DNA of 64,000 nucleotides from Symsagittifera roscoffensis (taxonomy: Eukaryota > Xenacoelomorpha > Acoela > Convolutidae): assembly GCF_963678635.1 (NCBI RefSeq), contig NC_087070.1:3601157-3665156 (forward strand), read 5' to 3'. Below, in pieces: positions 10,664 to 23,100 of the stretch. The notes beneath the pieces are model-generated. The model made no database searches, was not told where the DNA came from, and saw only the letters and a program-made list of their open reading frames with translations. The translations under genes were made by a program, and so were the position numbers. Positions within the stretch are counted from its first letter, which is position 1. Each line of letters begins with the position of its first letter.

Positions 10664-12402
10664 TCAGTTCATTTTATAGCTCTTTTTTCTAGTTGTTTCT
10701 TTCCTCATTTGCAGAAAGACGTACACTTGTTTCGAGAACCAATAGTAATTAAGAACCGATAAAGTGAAAAACACGAGCGTAAGAGCTGCGAAGCTTCCCG
10801 GATACTTCACACATTCCGAAACATTTTCGCATCCGGTCAAAAGCATGTAAGGTAAAACAAATGTCCAAGAAAGTCTGAACAAAATGAAATTCAGAGCTGC
10901 TGATAACTGCAAAAGAGTCACGTCAATCTTCGGACAAGTGTAAGCTATGACCGTAAATAGATTGATGAAAATAACTGGAATTTCACCCAGATAATATGGC
11001 AAGATCAGAGTCTCGTAAATTCCAGTCATTCCGACATACGCTCCAATAAAAGACACCGGATGGTGTATGAAGAAAAGAGGGTCGTATATTTGTTCATTTC
11101 TCGCTATTTCTATTATGTCATATATCATGTAACCACCTAGCAGAGCACTCGTGTACTGGAACAGTTCCGAGTTGGGTCGCTCGATTGCCGATATTATGTC
11201 ATCGTGCTCGCTAGCTATTACATAACTTTCCCTTACCGAAGCCACGACTACGGGTAACACGTGAATCAGCGACACGAAATAAGAAGAGCAAAGAACACAT
11301 TTGTCTGAAACGAAAAATAAGATAAACTTTCAGCCCGAATCACTGATTTCAAAACAATAGCTTGCTCTAATAAATCGAAAGGAGGTCAACCGCAACTACC
11401 CCTCGCCCTCTAAATTTTGCTTTTGGATGCTATGGGGTTCGAAACACCGCACCAGAAAACTTTCAACTAATTTTGAAAACTGACGAGCTAGCCATAAACT
11501 AAGCTTTCAGAACTGAAAAATCAATTTTTGAAGCACGGCTGTTCCTTTTAAAGCCACGAAAAATAAAACAAAATTATCATTGCCAAAAAAAATTGCAAAA
11601 ATTCCATTTCACCTCAAAATTCTTGTAAAACGTTTCAGCCGTTTTCCTGGGCAGGGGAGGGGTGAAGGTACTAAAATAACCTCCAAGAATTAGGTAATAA
11701 ACGATTCAATGTTTTAAAAAAGGAAAATGAAAAGTTTGAATCAGCCAATAAAAGGTTGACAAGTACTCATGAAATGAAGGAAACAAAAAGGAAAAACAAT
11801 TTCTAAAAAAGAGGAAATGAATTCACCTTATTTATTTAGTTCTTTCATTTCAAAATAAGATTTTTAATTCTGCTAGATTTTAATAAAAAAACTCTTATGC
11901 AACTAAGAGTCATGCCTAATTTGCACTTATGTTATTAGAAGGCTCAATTTTCGTTTCATTTCAGAAATGAACTGATATGATAACTTCAAAAGTCAAACTT
12001 CCAAACCATAGAAAGAAAAATGACAAATTATAGTTTAACCAGAAGAAATACCCAACAGATAGTTGGGAAGTTGTCAATGAACTCAAGAAGACTAAGAGCG
12101 AAGTTTATGCGAGTTAAATTGAAAAAACACGGACTCATATTATTACACAACGCTCTCGCAAGCTTATTCACGTAAAAATAAGCAGAAGCAGTGCATTCCA
12201 TTCCTTTATACAGGCGGAGCGGAGCTTCCCACCACTTGCGATACCAAACTTGGAAAAAAGTGAAAATCAAAATTACATCTATAAAAGTTTCCAAACTTTT
12301 GTCTCGAATGATGTTCAATTTCAGGAGAGCATGTCCAGCAACACAATCACCGGCAAAAAATTCATAAAAATTAATCAAGCATCTGGTAAGTGAGTTGTTC
12401 AT
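10664..12402 (-). CDS. TLC-domain multi-pass membrane protein
   Basis: Proposed exons are 12402-12147 and 11304-10664 (stop), joined through donor T|GTAATA and acceptor TTTCGTTTCAG with compatible phase, giving about 298 aa, a normal length for the family. The first exon supplies a membrane segment (FIDVILIFTFFQVWY). The second supplies the remaining helices and the family landmarks: the early S-x-x-H-like SLIHV, a YMIYD segment, and the paired histidines in FFIHHPVSFIGAY at about one half of the domain. The C-terminus is basic (RKETTRKKSYK). TLC (TRAM-LAG1-CLN8) proteins act in ER or plasma-membrane lipid metabolism; ceramide synthases are one branch, but this one looks closer to the short TLCD/CLN8-like branch because of its length. 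The second exon is solid; the first exon and start are inferred from splice phase and topology. Confidence 0.6.
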
Positions 12403-13642
12403 GAAGTTGTTGTGAAACTTAAATTTTTACAGCTCTTCTCTTTCGGAAACGCGCTAAATGATGAAAATCTATTTTCTGCTTCATAAGACTCAAAAATAGG
12501 TCCATAAGCCGAAAAAAAACAAACACCGAGACTATTTAGGCCAAACATAAGAGAATCAAAAACACTTTCATTTGCAATAAAATTAGATCACAGCACAAGA
12601 CAGGTAAAAAATAGGGTAACTAAGCATTTTTTGATACTAAATATTTTGAGTTTAAAAAACAGTTCCTTGCCGGATTTGAGCCAAGGCTCATAGCCGTCAA
12701 CTAATTTTCGTAAACAGTAACCAAAATTGAAATTTCAAGAAATTGAGCATGTTTGCTGCAGAACTGAATGTAAAAGCGATAACTGCATAAAAGATTTAGT
12801 GATTTTGTTGAACTCGTTAACCCGAAAAAAGACTTTACTCCAATTTGATAACGCTTGCTAATCCCAAACGTAACAAGAAAACAGCTCATTCGTCGAAATT
12901 GCATTGGACAGTTGCTTCGAAGGGTTTTCAGCTGTTGGCAAAAAACACCCTCATTTATTTTACAAAACTGGGGAGAAAAAAAACATTTTTTTTTTAACGA
13001 ATTTTGTCAAACGCAAAGGAAAACAGCAATTTACTAAAAAACCACAATAGTTAGCGAGAAAGAAGCCATTTTGTTATGCATCTTTGAAAAATCAAAATTA
13101 AAAAAAAAGATTTGAATTATTTATTGAAAAAATTTCTGTTATATCAAAAAATCATTCAAAACCCAGAAAACTCAAACATCACAATATATACAATTCTATT
13201 GACTTCAATGTGCTCGAAATCATGTATCCATTCTATGCGGCTGAAAAGTCACGTGCTCCGGAGTCATTCGCTCCGAGCTATAAAATTTGTTTATGTGATA
13301 GTTACACCCGACTATTAGCCACTTGCTATCGCAAAAGTTTTAAATAAAGGATAGCCAGTCGCTGTGCAATTAGCAAAAAAATATTGACACTTATCGTTGC
13401 AAAAATCAAATTCATTTTTACTGTTTTTGGGAGAGGAAGAGAGCTCACACAACTGGTTAAAAGCAGATTAATTAACGTCTGAAAAACGTTTTTCGTAGCA
13501 GTGAGGCGAGCTTTTAATAGGAATCCGATTCACGGCCATAATGTTTAATATATTAATTAACTAAAGCCACCCCCTTCCATTCAAAATTTCAGCTAAAACT
13601 AAAAACAACTATTTAGGTTTGGAATTACTGTTTTGTCCTCAG
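12403..13642. other. non-coding or unresolved, between TLC gene and orphan exon
   Basis: Contains a TATA-like GAGCTATAAAATTT at about 13273-13286, preceded by a CACGTG and a CTCCGGAG palindrome, which would suit a promoter. A frame over 13129-13343 overlaps the same bases and has no good splice sites, so I do not call it. Confidence 0.3.
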
Positions 13643-13833
13643 ATAATTTACACCCGAAACCTGAAAAGTTACACGAATTGTCCCAGGATCTGTATACTGC
13701 TAATGTTCCTCTGTTAATGTACCCATTAGAGGGTCGACTTGCCGAGGAGCAAATGAGCTATATAGCTTTTAACTGGTTCGAGCCTGTTATGATGACTAGT
13801 GCACAAAAAATTGCACCAAAGCAAAGCACATAA
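13643..13833 (+). CDS. orphan terminal exon of an unrecognised gene
   Basis: A strong acceptor (TTACTGTTTTGTCCTCAG) is followed by an open stretch of 62 codons ending in TAA. The peptide is balanced in composition (DNLHPKPEKLHELSQDL, then PLEGRLAEEQMSYIAFNWFE), unlike AT-rich noise. An AATAAA lies about 105 bp after the stop. I cannot find the upstream exon, and I do not recognise the family. It could also be the decayed remnant of a gene. Confidence 0.4.
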
Positions 13834-15138
13834 TTAAACAATCTGAAACAAAGCAACCCCACAGAATAATGATAAAGAGCCTACGAAACTACTCAACAAC
13901 AAACTCAAAGTTGTATCAACGAACGCCTCGGAGAATAAAAAGTGTTGTCTAAAAAAAATGATGATGATGATCAGCTTATATACGGCGACCAAAGGTCCAG
14001 CGTGACTAACACGTTGCGTATTGAGCACATATGAAACAACTTGGAAACTGTTAAGTATTTTTTCCTTATAGTACAAAAAACTGGAAAAAATTTAGAAATC
14101 TTATTTTTCTTTTACCTATGGGGTATGGTTTTTGGTATATGCTACCCATGAAATCTACCCGTTTCAATCCTGTCAGATATATTTTGAAAAGTAAATATTT
14201 GATTGATGATGTCAGAAAAATCTAATTCACCGTGAACGTGTCAATTTAGACAAAAAGAACGGCTGAGCTGAGGAGAACAGAACAAAAAATGCATCAACTG
14301 AGTTACTCTGTAATCAATTTTCTTCAGCAGCGGTTGCTGAACATCAATGCCAAGCAGACAGTTTTTCATTATAAGTATTTACATTTGTTGCATAAATTTT
14401 ATAACTAACTTCCTGTTAATATCTAAATAAAACCGTCTTTTTCGTTCTAGCCCAATTAGGCTGTTGAAAATTAGCACAGCCGAGGATATAACTTGAAGAA
14501 AAAAACTGCACGCCATCCTTATTTTTTTACGTGAACTGGGGATGTAATTTGACCTCTGCTTGCTGAACAATTTCTGCTTGGAGCTATTACAGTATGCAGC
14601 AAGAAATGTTTGATGGTGGAACTACCCCTTGCTAATTCATCACATTTTAATACGCACATTTCCCGTAAGGAAGTACTGAGCACCACGTACCCTCTGATAT
14701 AATGCCACGCGGGCTCCGTTATCGAAAATGTAGCGATTATTAAAAAGCTGCTCTTGGGTTAAAACAGAATCATAATTTACTTCCTCTTATCCCAGAAGTA
14801 CTTGAACTCCACCCTGAATTTAATCCATGAAATTAAATTTAATCACTTGCATCTGATTTGCACATTTTAAAGTCCCCAAATTGTGATTCTAGAAAAATAC
14901 CATTCTTAGGATATAACAACTCCATCGACGACTGATACTATCTACTGTCTGTCCAGCTTTCAAATATTCTTTTAACAAGACTCCAAATTATACACAAGGT
15001 AGGAAAAACTATTCCACTTTTAAGCGCTGAGGAAAAGAAAATACATATCGAAGTTTTTGTTCCGACCACCCAGTACGGGTGGGAAGGAACCGGGGCGTAG
15101 GGTATTTTTTTCGTCCGGATTTCGAGGAAAGCATACCC
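13834..15138. other. non-coding stretch
   Basis: AT-rich DNA without a supported exon. An ATG-rich simple repeat (GATGATGATGATC) lies at about 13960-13973. Confidence 0.35.
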
Positions 15139-15197
15139 ACTCAGGAATCCAACCTCGGCCACTGGCTACCTACAGATTCGGAGTCAACTGCCTTAAG
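15139..15197 (-). repeat. tRNA-derived relic (SINE head or pseudo-tRNA)
   Basis: On the minus strand a GACTCCGAATC anticodon-loop-like segment is followed by GGTTGGATTCC, close to the B-box consensus GGTTCGANTCC. The spacing resembles a tRNA but the stems do not pair well, so a functional tRNA is unlikely. The sequence continuing to about 14940 could be the SINE body. Confidence 0.35.
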
Positions 15198-16188
15198 TAG
15201 GAGATAATGAATGGTTTTATTTCGGAACCCTTAGAATCGAGACTCAAATTCCAAAAAAAAACACCTTTCCTTGTTGTTCCGACTTCCGAAGAAGGGATTG
15301 AATATTTGTAATCGATAAGGTTCTTCAGACAATTTCAACATTTCGACACGCCTTTCTGTATGAAGTTTTTTATGCCATGTAATTTGCTCAATTTTGAAAA
15401 GATATTTCACCTGTGATAATTTTTCGGAAAGTTATGGCGGGTTGAAAATTGCTAATTCAATTTTTCTTCTTTTCATAAGTTACTTGATTACCACTAAGCG
15501 GTTTACATGATTTTAGAATCGTCCGTTCAAATTTTGCCTTCTGAAACGCTATAGTTTACGAGAAAAACGCCTTTTTGAAAAAAAAATCGATTCTGCTCAT
15601 GTTTTTAATTATCTCTATTTGTCTTCAAAGTTGTTCATTTTTTCGGTTTTATTTAATTGTGTGTGACTGTTGCAGAGCTTGCAAAATAAGGTTGTCAATT
15701 CAAGCTGAAAATTATTTTCTCAAACCTCTTGGTTTTCGAGATATCGCAATTATTTTTGATTTTAGTCAGTTTTATTTGAAGTTTGTTTCTGATGATTCAA
15801 ACAAAAGCTTTCCGCTGAATTTCTTTAAATGCACTCGCGCGTGTGTGTTAAAATCAGGGGTGTCAAATTGAGTATCTGACTGTTCATAGTTTCAAGATAA
15901 TGCTGGTTTGAAAATGTTTGAAAAATAATGTCTTTTTTTCAGTTGTGGTTCGTTTTTTTTTTTCGTTTTCTTGTTATGCATTTTCCTCTGTTGTCTGCTG
16001 GCATCTTGGTTTCAAATGTCCGATACAACATGGCAGTGTCAGTAACTGTGACTTACTTATAGAGTTGTTGATGTTCGATAAATAGATTTTTTCAATAAAT
16101 AAATTATTTTTGTTCAAAATTTTGATGTTTGATAATAAAGTTCACTGTATTTTTGTTTAAGAGTAGCCTATTAGTAGGCATTACATGT
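15198..16188. other. non-coding stretch
   Basis: AT-rich. The open frame at 15575-15871 has no supporting splice signals. Confidence 0.35.
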
Positions 16189-16197
16189 GCCTTTTGG

Positions 16198-17500
16198 GGT
16201 GCTAGGGATTTTAGCAGATCGGTTTTTTAGCAGACCGGTTTTTTAGTAGACTCAAAAAATGACCAATCAGAAAGCTTCCTTTTTTATTCAAATAAAAAGG
16301 CTCAAAAATGCAGATTTTTGAATTTTATCAATTCACAGAATACTCTACTTAATTTTTTGATCGTTCATAAAAAAAGTATATAATCCAAATTCCTGAATTT
16401 TTCGCAAAACGCACTGGGAATAGTGAAACCAACAACTAGAATGTTGCGAGACAGAGAAAATTTTTCGAATAGCTGGTATAACACCCGTCTCGTAGTCTGT
16501 GATAGAGTTTTCCGGCATGAAAGAAATTCCCGAAATTTCTTGAGATTTTTGGCACAAAATTTTAAAAAGTTTTTGGTAAATTTCTTCAGATTTTTCTTGG
16601 CACAAAATTTTAAAAAGTTTTTGGTAAATTTCTTCAGATTTTTCTCCAAGTAAGGCCCAAACAACTGGAATTTTCCATTCTTTCGATGACCCAAATATGG
16701 TATAAATTTAGTAAAATGGAGGTGGAGCCGTCTTAAAAGTTCCATCAGCAAGACAGTTTTTTGATAATGCCAAAAATTTTAGGCGAAAATCGGTCGCAAC
16801 AATCAAAATTTTGCTTTCTTGATATAATAAGAATCGCTTTTTGTTCAATGTCATAAACCATGGTGGATCAATGTTTATATCCGCGAAAAATTTAGGAGAT
16901 TTCGGCAAAACTTTTAATCGTTTTCGGGTCATAACTTGACGGACTTTTTCGTAACTTGGAGGCAAAAAATTTTCTTTTTCGTCCTCGTTCAGCAATTCGT
17001 TGAAAAAATTTTGCAATTCGTTTTGATGCAGGTTTTTCAGGTTCGTGGTAGGATCGGTTTCGAGTTTTTTCTTGAGTTTTTCGCGAAAATTTCGATCAGC
17101 TAATTCATCTTGGGGCGGTAAATGATTATGACTAGAAGGCAAGTTTATAATAATATTTTTCTGTAAATCGAACGAAAGTCTAGATCCACAATTATTGTCA
17201 ATACATTTGTAATATTGAGTAAATCCTTTTTTTTCGATTTTTTTGAACAAAAAATCATTGCATAATAGGTTTTCTCTCCGATTTTTGCCTGGAATTTTTG
17301 AGAATTTCATTGAGAATGAACTGAGATTAAGTTTGGAACTTGCTAAAATGAGTGCAAGTTTTGTTTACAAAGCGTGAAATAATGATGCTCAACTCAGACT
17401 TACTGGCGCCCCAGCTAATTGCCTGTCAATCAAAGTCTGCTAAAAGACTCAATTTTCACTTTTTATGCTAAAAGATTGGTCTGCTAAACGATCGGACCCC
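16198..17500 (-). mobile_element. Mutator-like element (MULE) with TIRs and 9-bp TSD
   Basis: Exact 9-bp duplications GCCTTTTGG lie at 16189-16197 and 17501-17509, the size expected for Mutator-like transposons. The termini are imperfect inverted repeats built from TTTAGCAGAYC-like units: 16198-16255 contains three and the right end at 17437-17500 contains matching ones. The interior encodes a broken FLYWCH/MULE transposase on the minus strand. It inserted directly beside MITE copy B, using bases that overlap that MITE's own left target duplication. Confidence 0.85.
16345..17310 (-). pseudogene. FLYWCH zinc finger plus MULE transposase, frameshifted
   Basis: The first frame (17310-16708) starts with a FLYWCH-type finger: a conserved CNDFLFKKIEKKG..YYKC, then C..RLSF, then SHNHLPP supplying the histidines. 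It continues to the transposase start DPPWFMTLNK and CLADGTFKTAPPPF, which carries the first catalytic Asp region. The frame shifts near 16710, then resumes as FIPYLGHRKNGKFQL, and shifts again before the segment with ITDYETGVIPAIRKIF (second catalytic Asp) and CWFHYSQCVLRKIQEFGL, the classic H-x-S-Q-C region of MULE transposases. The C-terminal part is missing. A 48-bp in-frame tandem duplication lies at about 16551-16646. The element is shorter than an autonomous MULE, so it is dead here. Confidence 0.8.
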
Positions 17501-17511
17501 GCCTTTTGGCT

Positions 17512-17916
17512 GGTGCGTATTCATAGGTTCCAAAATAAAAAATCAGTCCCATAGGTTTCAAAATAAAAAAGCAGTCGCATAAGTTCCAAATCTTTTCAAT
17601 TGGTCGCAAGACTAAATTAGCCGAGTCTCGGTTTAAGGTCGCCGGTGGGCGCGCGTCGCCGCTTTGGGGCGATGACCGGCTCTAAATTTCGTATAGAGTC
17701 CTACCCTTTGCTGGCAAGCTCGCAACACGTTGGCGCGACTGCGGCGGTCACAATTCTGCAGCTTGAGTTTATGCTGGTTGAACAGGAAACAATCAATCCA
17801 TATATTCGTTGGCTCAAGTTTCAACCAATCAGAACTCAAGAAGATAAATTTTGGAACTTATGCGACTGATTTTTATTTTGGAAACTATGAATATTGGAAC
17901 CTATGGGATTTCGCCC
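17512..17916 (-). mobile_element. MITE family M1, copy B (8-bp TSD)
   Basis: Bounded by TTTTGGCT at 17504-17511 and 17917-17924. Termini GGTGCGTATTCATAGGTTCC and the inverted counterpart ending GGGATTTCGCCC match copy A. CATAGGTTYC-AAAATA units are iterated three times inward from the left end and again at the right end. The GC-rich core (about 17635-17755) is the reverse complement of copy A's 1335-1445 core. Confidence 0.82.
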
Positions 17917-17924
17917 TTTTGGCT

Positions 17925-18767
17925 ATACTCTCCAGTGCTAAATTATTTGCTTGTCACTTAAATTCTGTTGAAATTGTTACAATACTTGGAGAAATTAATT
18001 CTTTCTTTCTGGCTAACTTGGGACAATAAACGCGCGATTCGATCCAGCTCAGATATAGTTCCATTTGATTGGAGGCATACTATTTCGAACAATTAATACA
18101 TTGCTAGACGCTAATTACATCACTTTGTACTTTACGTAGCGTTTTGGGGAATATAGAAAAAAAAAGTCTGAATGAATTTTTTCTTTTCATCGAAAGTTGG
18201 ATCAATTTTTAAATATCTTAAAAATGTGATTTATTCCTTGTAACCAAAGGGGCAGTCGGCAAATTCAGATCTATGAATGAAAATTCAGATCAGGCAACAA
18301 ATATATCATTAACAGAGGCCAAACTGAATTTTTAAAACACAAATAAAAAGCGGTTCTGAAAATTGTTGAAAAAAAATCTAAATAAGCATTCAAAGAATTA
18401 AGCCATGACAACAGATCTTCTCTCACAAAAGCTAACACGTTGCCATTAAGTCAAGGATCTCTTAAATCGAACAATTGCTACTTTGACGCGTACTTGTGCT
18501 TTTTCATATGCTATTCTAATAAAAAAAAGGTTAGTAATGAAGTTTCATTGTAGTTAATATAATTATGATGCTTAAATGATAATGCCGAAACAAGGCAACT
18601 TTGGATCACATTATCATAAGAGCGACTTCTTTTTTTTGAACCAAACAAAGAACCATATCGCAAAAACTATACTTATCATTTGAAGTCAAATAAACAATTT
18701 TTGAATTTTATTAACCATTACGATTCTCCATTTTTTACAAGATAGATAAATGATATATGAGAGCCGC
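17925..18767. other. non-coding stretch
   Basis: AT-rich; nothing recognised. Confidence 0.35.
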
Positions 18768-18990
18768 TAAACTGAATCGCTTACCATGTGGCAGGTAAGA
18801 GAAAACATAATTCTTCAGAAGTTTGAAGGCAGTATGGAAAAATAGAAAGGATATACAAGTCGCAATAAGAAGTTCAACTGGAATAAAAGACATAATAAAA
18901 CTAACGAATATTATTCCTCAAATCAACGCAAAAATGTTCAGAGTGAACAAACAAATGATCAGCACAGAATTTAATCTTCCAGATCACTTA
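18768..18990 (+). repeat. repeat R2, copy 1
   Basis: Matches 29413-29640 in direct orientation with moderate divergence. Shared blocks are ACCATGTGGCAGGTAAGA, TCGCAATAAGAAGTT and GATCAGCACA. Class unknown. Confidence 0.65.
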
Positions 18991-19453
18991 AACTGAGCTG
19001 AGCAAATATAAAGTGTATCGTTGGCAACTTTAACCGAGCCACTGTTAAAGAAAAGAGTTGACAATCGTATACTGGTATATACTTTCAGTTAGCTGTTGAA
19101 GTTTCTTTCTGCTGAATTATTACATTGATTTCAAATTATCAGTTTAGACTGAAATAAAGGTAGTTGATCAGCAGTAGACGAAACGCTTGAAACCTTTATC
19201 TAGCGAGGGCTTTGAACGAAAGTTAGACTCAGTCCCTAAATTGTGGATAAACAAATATGCATAACATTTCAAAATATCAAGATATTAGACAAAAATAATT
19301 TAAACGTCCCTCCTAACGCGCATTAAGGGGAGGATGTTAAATAAGTTATATTATGTTCAATTAATATTCAGCCGATCAGATTCGAATATTTTATACAGCG
19401 CGCTAAGCACTTTTGATCAAAGTAAATATTGGGTGGCGAATTTTGATTTGATC
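18991..19453. other. non-coding stretch
   Basis: AT-rich spacer between R2 and the inverted-repeat element. Confidence 0.35.
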
Positions 19454-20145
19454 TACACTATTGGACAAAATTAAGCGCAAAATCAGGTTTTGACTGTCTG
19501 AATTGCCTGTTTTTAATGTCCACTTTGGACAACATTTAATTCGAATTTCATAAAAGTTTTTACATAAACCAAGAGCAAATTATCAGAGCTACCCACTAAG
19601 AAACTATAAAATATGGTTTTAAAGATCAATCTAATCCGGGTTTGAAATGCCAGTTTTCGTCATTTGCAATAAGATTTTTACTTCGCGTGAAAAAGTGAGC
19701 AACGTCCGAGTTTACTTAAGTTTTCACACTGATTGTTTCCATTTTCTCGCTGAGAGTATTTCACGTCGCATGAACAATTGTTTTTATTCCGCTAATTTGA
19801 AGAAGAAGAAAGAACACCTGAATTACTATACAGTAAAAAGCCGAGGCATCAGTATAGCAAAGTGTAAATAATAAAGTTGGTTAAAATTCATTGGTTACAT
19901 CAAACAAAAACACATCAGAAAACAAGCAATAAACAAAACCAAACAAGTTCGGTTACAGTTCAGAAATTGGTTGATTAAAATATATGAAGTTGCGGATACT
20001 AAAAAAACATCAGTTTTAAGAATTAAGAACGAACTGGTATTTTAACTTTACAAACAATTTTATAGATCGTCCAAACATACAGCGTATATTCAGATTCTCT
20101 TTCAAACAATGTTTGGAAAATTAAACTAAATTAAAACATATAGAA

Positions 20146-23100
20146 CTAGCAAAAACGGAAATCACGCCACGTATTTGTATTAGTACATATTGGATTGTTT
20201 CTCAATTCACTCACGTAAAATTCTTTCAATTTTTTCTTGAATCCTGTTCTCGATTTTTCTAAATTGCGCAAAAATATGGGCACTGAATTCCATTTTTTAT
20301 AAGTCAAATGAACAAATGATTTTTGTAGAGAAGCGGTTGAACAATGTTTGTCAAAAATAATTTGTTTCGTTCTTTTGTTGAGCCTATAATTGGCAGTCGG
20401 TAGTCTCAATGTATTTTGAAAAGATTTCTTTTTGTTTGTAAGATATTGGTATAAGTATGTTATACACTTTAACCCAATTCTTTTCTCGATTCCAATGAAC
20501 AATTTGCTAATGCGAAGAAGGGAAGAAGATTTAAATTTCGATCTGAAATATGTTCTTTTTAACGCCCAGTTCAACTGTTTCTCTAGAGATAGCAGCAAAG
20601 CAGCATTAATTTGTTTTAAAAATATTGCTGAATAATCTAAATGTGATAAAACAAGAAAATGAAGCAAGGCAAAAAATGATAATGTCGGCAGTTGTTGTCC
20701 AATTATGTCCAATTATATAGTTGTAATTCCTTGTGCCATTTTTTGGAGAATTGTTTTGATTTGAGCATGAAAAGATAAACTTGAATCAAGTAAAAGGCCT
20801 AAATATTTGCATTCTGATTTTTTGGCTGCATAATGCCCATTAATTACTATTGTATCAGTATCTACATTTTTGCTATCATTTTTTGATAAAATGTTATAAA
20901 TTCCGATTTAGATGCATTCAAATTCAATTGGTTCTCTGCAAAAAACTCCGTTAGATTATTGAGTGATTTTTGCAATCGATTCAAAGCATCCTCAGTAATT
21001 ATAGAAGAGGAAAAAACCATACAGTCGTCAGCATTTTGAACTAAAGTACAACCTTCATTTAATCGCTCTTGTATGTCCTTAACACATAAATTGAACAACA
21101 ACGGACCAAGTACCGTTCCTTGTGGGACACCTCGTTTGATTTCAATCCAGTCTGAAAAGATTCCATTGACGTTTACTCTTTGAATACGTTTGTTTAGGAA
21201 GCTAGCAATTAAAGTGTTTGCTCCATTTGAAAAACCGAGAGAAAGCATTTTTTCAATTAAAACTTCTTGCGAAATAGAATCAAAAGCATTGGACAGATCT
21301 AATAAAGCTGCATGTACGATTTTTTTTGAACCTATTTGATTTCGAAGACTTTCTGTCACATAAACAAGAGCATCTTGTGTTGAAATGTTCTTGCAAAATC
21401 CGAATTGAAATGGTGTCATTATTTGAAATTTGTCAAGATGTTGTTATTTGGACATGTAAAATTTTTTCAGAAATTTTAGAAAAAGCACAAGTTATTGATA
21501 TTGGCCGATAATTTTTTGCATCCATTGGGTCATCTTTTTTAAACAAAGGGGTTACGTATGCTTTTTTCAGTTCGATCGGGAAAATGTTCTCATCTAAGCA
21601 AGTATTTTTGACAAAAGTTAAATGTGGAACTATAACTGATTGACCGTCAATGATTGCCCAAGCAGGTACGGTACAAGGTCCGAGAGGTTTTCTAACATTG
21701 ATTTTTCGAACTATTTTAAAGCATTGCTTCACTGTAATGTGTTGAAAATGGAAAGGTGCAGATTCAGAGGCAGATTTGTTGTAATTCGGAGGCTTTTTAG
21801 CGCCGAAAAATTCGCCTAAGTTTGAAAAAATATAATTTAATTGATTGGCAATTTTTTTGTCTTGGGTTATCATTTCACTGAAGGAATTTCGCAGAACTGT
21901 AATTCGATTGTTGCCAGAACATGTACCTCTAACTTCTGTTAATATATTTCCATTTTTGTTGGATAGTGCTGAGAAGTGAAAAACAATTTTTTGAATGTTC
22001 GAGTTGTTTACTTCTAATCAATTGGCTCATTTGATCACGTAAAAACTGTTACTTTGACCAATTATCGCTTGTGCTTTGACTGCGATATGATCTGAGTGAA
22101 TTCTGTTTCTTAATCAACAATTGCTGACATTCTGAATCGAACCATTCCGTTTTCAACACATTTTTTGGTTTAAAATTATGAACAAATTTTTTTTCGATAG
22201 GAGCATGTTGCTGAAGAGCACTAGAAATTAAATAAATCATCGTCGAGAGCATATTTTGTGCGTCTGTACATTGATATAAGAGATACCAAGGAAGAGCGGA
22301 GAGTGTATTGCAAAATTCATTTTTCTGATAATTTTTCTTATCGAAAGTCGAAATTATCCTCGGTAAACTTTTGCCGCATTTTATATCCGTCAAAAAAAAA
22401 TGAAGCAAAATGGTCGGTTTTTTAGGGTGTATCAAAAACAAATTCAATGCCGTTTGTTTCATAGTCACTGATAATGTAGTCGATATGAGTTTTAGTTGAG
22501 GAACTAATTCTGGTCTCATCGTTTGGACAAAAAACTTTCAATCCATATGGAATAATTATAGAATCTAAATTTTCTTCTTCTTTGCTATTCAGATAATTTA
22601 TGTTATAATCACCCAGAAGCGTAATTTTATTAGAAACTGAAAATGCATTATCTATGTTAAGCGTTAATTGTTCCAAAAAATCAATAAAAATTGATCTGCT
22701 TGGATTATAACACAAATTAACTAACATTTTTTCTTTACTGGAAATGTTGAATGTAGATTTGCACTCAACCCACACTGATTCATATTTTTCTTTATCAAAT
22801 GAATTAAAATCAGGCCTCAATTTCGGAGCCAATTTGACTGGTATATATAACAAAACGCCACCGCCTTTCTTTTTTACCGCTGATTGCCTATCATATCTGA
22901 ACATCGCATCCGTTCTAGGGTGGAGATTCCATAAATTGTCACTATCCTCTTTTTTAAGCCACGTTTTGGAAATTCCTATAATTGTAATTTCGCCCATATC
23001 ATCAAGAAATTTTTTCAATTGCATCCGTTTTCTAATAATACTTTGAAAATTCAAATGAACAAATTTAAGATTTGCACAATTTTTTGAGCAGATGCCGTAG

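Noticed and set aside
13129-13343. Plus-strand frame with NVLEIMYPFYAAEK and a protein-like look
   Set aside because: No acceptor or donor fits, and the same bases hold a TATA-like box and palindromes; kept only as part of a possible promoter.
15575-15871. 98-codon plus-strand frame with Cys-rich hydrophobic start
   Set aside because: Looks like a signal peptide by composition, but this AT-rich region gives many such frames; no splice or polyadenylation support.
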